A program made the position numbers and the translations under genes. The notes under the pieces are model-generated. The model made no database searches. It was not told where the DNA came from and was given only the letters and a program-made list of their open reading frames with translations. Shown piece by piece: positions 60,898 to 64,000 of a stretch of DNA of 64,000 bases. The DNA is from Planctomycetota bacterium. GTDB lineage: Bacteria > Planctomycetota > UBA1135 > GCA-002686595. The stretch lies in NCBI GenBank assembly GCA_020638835.1, contig JACKHV010000003.1, forward strand, positions 496,001 to 560,000, written 5' to 3'. How positions within the stretch are numbered: the first letter of the stretch is position 1; each line of letters begins with the position of its first letter.

Positions 60898-62262
60898 CTA
60901 CCTCTCGCTCCCTGCCATCGACCAGCCGGGGATCTTGGACGTGTCGTAGTCGCCGCTCACGAAGTCGTCGGACGCGAGCACCGCGCGGTGCAGCGGGATC
61001 GTCGTCGAGACTCCCTCGACGCGCGCCGCGGCGAGCCCCGCGAGCAGCGTCTCGATCGCTTCCGCGCGCGTCGGCGCGTAGGCGATCAGCTTGCCGAGCA
61101 GCGAGTCGTACTCGGGCGGGACCTCGTCGCCCGCCGCGAGGTGCGTGTCGAAGCGCAGCGTGCCCGGACCGACGTCGAGCGGGAAGTCGTAGACCTCGAG
61201 CACGCCGGGCGTCGGGCGGAAGTTGTCGGACGCGTCTTCCGCGTTGATGCGGCACTCGATCGCGCAACCTTCGAGCCGGACGTCCGCCTGACGCACGGGC
61301 AGCACCTGGTTCGCCGCGACCTGCAGCTGTAGGCGCACGAGGTCGAGGCCGCTGATCATCTCGCTGACCGGGTGCTCGACCTGCAAGCGCGCGTTCATCT
61401 CCATGAAGTACAGCTCGCCGGAGGGCGCGCGCAGGAACTCGATCGTCCCGGCGCCGACGTAGCCGATCGCGGCGGCGGCGCGCGCGGCGGCCGTGCCGAG
61501 GCGCTCGCGCTCCTCCGCGGAGAGCAGCGGGCAAGGCGTCTCCTCGACGAGCTTCTGGTGGTTGCGCTGCACGGAGCAGTCGCGCTCGCCGACGTGGATC
61601 GCGTTGCCGAAGGCGTCGCAGACGACTTGCACCTCGACGTGCCGCCCGTTGTCGACGCACTTCTCGAGGAACAGCGCTCCGTCGCCGAAGGCCGCCTCCG
61701 CCTCGGCGCGCGCGGCGCCGAACTGGTCGCGCACCTGGTCGGCGGCCGTGCAGCGTCGGATGCCGCGACCGCCGCCGCCGGCGTCGGCCTTGATCATCAC
61801 CGGGTAGCCGATGCGCTGCGCCAGTTCGAGCGCTTCGTCGACGCTCTCCAGCGCGTGCGCGCTACCGGGGATGCCCTGTAGTCCGGCGGCTTCGAAGGCG
61901 GCCTTCGCCGGCAGCTTCGTGCCGAGCCGGGCCATGACCGACGCGGGTGGGCCGACGAACGTCATGCCGTGTTGTTCGGCGAGCGCGGCGAAGCGCGGGT
62001 TCTCCGCGAGGAAGCCCCAGCCGGGATGCACGGCCGTGCACGCGGTCTGCACGCCGGCCTGCAGCACGCGGAGCATGTCGAGGTAGCTGTCGCGCGGCGC
62101 GGCGCCGCCGATCGGAACGACTTCGTCCATCGCGAAGAGCCACGAGGATCCGAGGTCGGACTCCGAGGCCACACCGACGCAGGCGACGCCGAGTTCGCGG
62201 GCGCTGCGCGCGATGCGCACGGCGACTTCTCCGCGGTTGGCGATCAGGAGCTTCTTGAACAT
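60898..62262 (-). CDS. accC: Biotin carboxylase subunit of an acyl-CoA carboxylase
   Basis: The 454-residue ATP-grasp enzyme carboxylates biotin. Visible motifs are MFKKLLIANRGEVAVRIARSA at the start, VHPGWGFLAENPRFA, MIKADAGGGGRGIRR (ATP loop), GERDCSVQRNHQKLVEE and FMEMNARLQVEHPVSEMISG. The last motif contains the catalytic region shared by all biotin carboxylases. It is full length and starts the three-gene operon accC - carboxyltransferase - carrier. The position upstream of an acyl-CoA-type carboxyltransferase indicates use in propionyl- or related-CoA metabolism rather than the AccA/D acetyl-CoA complex. Confidence 0.92.
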   Translation of the reverse strand: MFKKLLIANRGEVAVRIARSARELGVACVGVASESDLGSSWLFAMDEVVPIGGAAPRDSYLDMLRVLQAGVQTACTAVHPGWGFLAENPRFAALAEQHGMTFVGPPASVMARLGTKLPAKAAFEAAGLQGIPGSAHALESVDEALELAQRIGYPVMIKADAGGGGRGIRRCTAADQVRDQFGAARAEAEAAFGDGALFLEKCVDNGRHVEVQVVCDAFGNAIHVGERDCSVQRNHQKLVEETPCPLLSAEERERLGTAAARAAAAIGYVGAGTIEFLRAPSGELYFMEMNARLQVEHPVSEMISGLDLVRLQLQVAANQVLPVRQADVRLEGCAIECRINAEDASDNFRPTPGVLEVYDFPLDVGPGTLRFDTHLAAGDEVPPEYDSLLGKLIAYAPTRAEAIETLLAGLAAARVEGVSTTIPLHRAVLASDDFVSGDYDTSKIPGWSMAGSER

Positions 62263-62367
62263 GGGGCGGGAGGCGAGGAGCGGGAACTGCTGCGGCCGAA
62301 CAGAGTATCGGGGCGCGGCTCCTTCTCAACGTTCGGCGCGCGGGAGAGCGCCGGATAGCATGGAGCG

Positions 62368-64000
62368 ATGCGCTTCCGCCCGCTGCTCACTGCCCTCGCC
62401 TGCGTCGGTCTCTGCGCCCTCGGTGCCGAGCCCGCGCGCGCGGACGCCGCGGGGGAGCTCCGCCGGCTCTCCTCGACGCGCGCCGGCGACCGCGAGTCCG
62501 CGCAGCGCTGGCTCGCCGTCCACCTGCGACCCGAGGATCAGCCGGCCGTGGCCGACACGGCGCGCTCGGGGGACGCAGAGACGCGCCGCAGGCTCGTACG
62601 CGCCCTCGCCGGCGACGACCGGCACCTCGAGCTGATCGTCGGGCTCTGCGACGACACCGGCGAGCCGGCGCGCAAGCTGGGCCGCGAAGCGCTCGAGCAG
62701 CTCGTGCTGGCCTGGCTGCCCGGGCTCGTCGACGCGCCGCTCGGCATCGACGACTTGGTCGCCGCGCGCGCCGAGGAACCGGCGATGGTCTTCGCGCTCG
62801 ACGCGCGCGTCGAGACCCTCGTCGAGCGCCTGGAGCGCATCGCGCGGCACACGGACCTCGGCGTGCCGCTCGTGATGACGCCGGAGCTGCTGGCCGAGGA
62901 CGGACCGGGACTGCGTCCGGCGCTCGTCGGCACGGCGCTCGAGCTGCTGATTGCGACGGTGCGCGACGACGGGCTGTCGCTCGCGGGCGTCGGCCGCGGG
63001 GACGAGCTCGAGGGACCGGCCGTGCTCGTCGTCGACCGTCGCGGTCGCGCGCGGCTCGAGTCGGGTTTCCAGCGGCTCGAGGAGTGGTGCCTCGACGTCC
63101 GTCGCGGCGGGCCCGAGTCGCGCGCAGCGAGCTTCGCGCTCGCCGGCAGCGGTTGGCCCGCGGCGATCGCGTGGCTCGAGGCGCGCGCACTCGGCGGTGC
63201 GTCGGGTCCCGCGCGGGACGCCGCGCTCGAGGGCTTGCTGGCGGCCGCACGGCAGGGGCTCGTCGCGCCGGGACTGACGCGGGAAGAGGCGCGGCGCATG
63301 TTGCTCGCGCGCGGCGATGCGTGGCTCGCCGCGGGAGATCTGTCGTCGCGCCGTCGCGGCGAAGCGCTCGCGCGCGCGCTGGCGGAACTCGGACCGCGCA
63401 CGCCCGAAGGCGAGGACTGCGGCGCGCTGTTGCTCGAGGACTGGGCGGAGGACGCGCCGGACGAACGGCACTGGCTGCGGCTCGTCGCGCTCGAAGGACA
63501 GCGCTCCTCGGCCACGCGGCTCGCGGAACGCGCGGCGCTCGTCGCGGCCGACGAGGCGCGGCCGCCCGCGCTGCGCTTGCAGGCCCTGCGCGCGCTCGCG
63601 GCGTGCGGCGGGAAGCGTGTCGAACTCACTGACGCCGCCGCGCTCTCGCGCTTGCGGATGCACGCGACCGCGCGCGACGGGGCGTCCGAGCTGCTCGACC
63701 TGTTCGGCGCCGTCGTTGCCGCGCCGTCGGCCGAGGTGCGCGAGGCGGCGATCGCTTCCGCCGATCCGCGCGCGGCCGCCTTCACGGCGAGCTGGTCCTT
63801 GCGCACCGGAGACCTCGCCGGCGCGGAGGACCTGCTGCGCCGTTCCGCCGCCGGCGGTCTCGCGAGCGACGGCGAGTTCGCACGCTGGTTGGAAGTCGTG
63901 CGCGACGCGCGCCGCGTCGTCGGCGTCGACGACGCGCGCCGCTGGATCGCCGCGAGCCTCGGGAACACGCAGCCCGACCTCGTGCAGGACCTGAGCGTTC
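62368..64000 (+). CDS. Secreted Arg/Leu-rich helical protein, C-terminus outside window
   Basis: From ATG at 62368 the frame is open to the window end (544 codons). It begins with a signal peptide (MRFRPLLTALACVGLCALGAEPARA) and continues as an alanine/leucine/arginine-rich helical protein with repeat-like segments (RRLVRALAGDDRH, ALRLQALRALAACGGK, EVREAAIASADPRAAAF) in the style of HEAT repeats. It therefore probably is a periplasmic or envelope scaffold. It is divergent from the carboxylase operon across a 105-base gap. No enzyme motif is visible. Confidence 0.65.
   Translation, partial: MRFRPLLTALACVGLCALGAEPARADAAGELRRLSSTRAGDRESAQRWLAVHLRPEDQPAVADTARSGDAETRRRLVRALAGDDRHLELIVGLCDDTGEPARKLGREALEQLVLAWLPGLVDAPLGIDDLVAARAEEPAMVFALDARVETLVERLERIARHTDLGVPLVMTPELLAEDGPGLRPALVGTALELLIATVRDDGLSLAGVGRGDELEGPAVLVVDRRGRARLESGFQRLEEWCLDVRRGGPESRAASFALAGSGWPAAIAWLEARALGGASGPARDAALEGLLAAARQGLVAPGLTREEARRMLLARGDAWLAAGDLSSRRRGEALARALAELGPRTPEGEDCGALLLEDWAEDAPDERHWLRLVALEGQRSSATRLAERAALVAADEARPPALRLQALRALAACGGKRVELTDAAALSRLRMHATARDGASELLDLFGAVVAAPSAEVREAAIASADPRAAAFTASWSLRTGDLAGAEDLLRRSAAGGLASDGEFARWLEVVRDARRVVGVDDARRWIAASLGNTQPDLVQDLSV

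Overview
The window is GC-rich chromosomal DNA with dense coding on both strands and many 4-base start/stop overlaps. Gene content points to a planctomycete, probably one of the marine lineages. The clues are an ECF sigma factor followed by a Ser/Thr kinase with a sulfatase-modifying-factor domain, a multihaem cytochrome, secreted proteins sharing a Cys-rich C-terminal domain, and a deltaproteobacteria/planctomycete-like EF-G. This assignment is inference; no rRNA or tRNA gene was seen to anchor it.

Layout. 1-5300: BNR-repeat protein (partial) with a ThiS/MoaD-like sulfur carrier, an octahaem secreted cytochrome c, class I HMG-CoA reductase overlapping a membrane M23-like protein. 5500-16800: EF-G, a beta-propeller protein, a DJ-1-like protein, Tex, a coiled-coil membrane protein, PTS enzyme I, and a protein with four Myb/SANT-like repeats. 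16800-22900: an arginine-deiminase-fold enzyme, a DnaE-family polymerase, two small envelope proteins. 22950-26690: a less GC-rich accessory stretch of unrecognised membrane and secreted proteins. 26690-34550: DinB polymerase, an S9 peptidase, then ECF sigma factor, kinase/SUMF1 and an unknown protein. 34550-49100: M24 peptidase, HEAT-repeat protein, Na+/H+ antiporter with TrkA-N, TrmL, a MATE-like membrane protein, RlmD, AlgH, a GspE-N-like protein, a NadR-like kinase, an AsmA-like giant, LysR. 49100-58310: SGNH-like lipoprotein, three secreted proteins with a shared C-terminal domain, frataxin (CyaY), a cystathionine-synthase-like PLP enzyme, endonuclease III, CoA-binding protein, AcpS, a TIGR01777 epimerase. 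58590-62262: a three-gene acyl-CoA carboxylase operon, followed by a partial secreted protein.

The most notable non-gene signal is a family of long, near-perfect DNA palindromes at 1338, 2953, 8798 and 20876, with a half copy at 26644. Their outer arms share the pattern GAG-(1-3 nt)-TAC[C/G]GT[G/A]CC. Two sit directly behind stop codons, one ends 4 bases before a start codon, and one is inserted in frame inside the DnaE gene. A different 211-bp element with 23-bp perfect inverted repeats begins inside the end of the AlgH gene. No transposase is present in the window, so mobility of either type is not shown directly.
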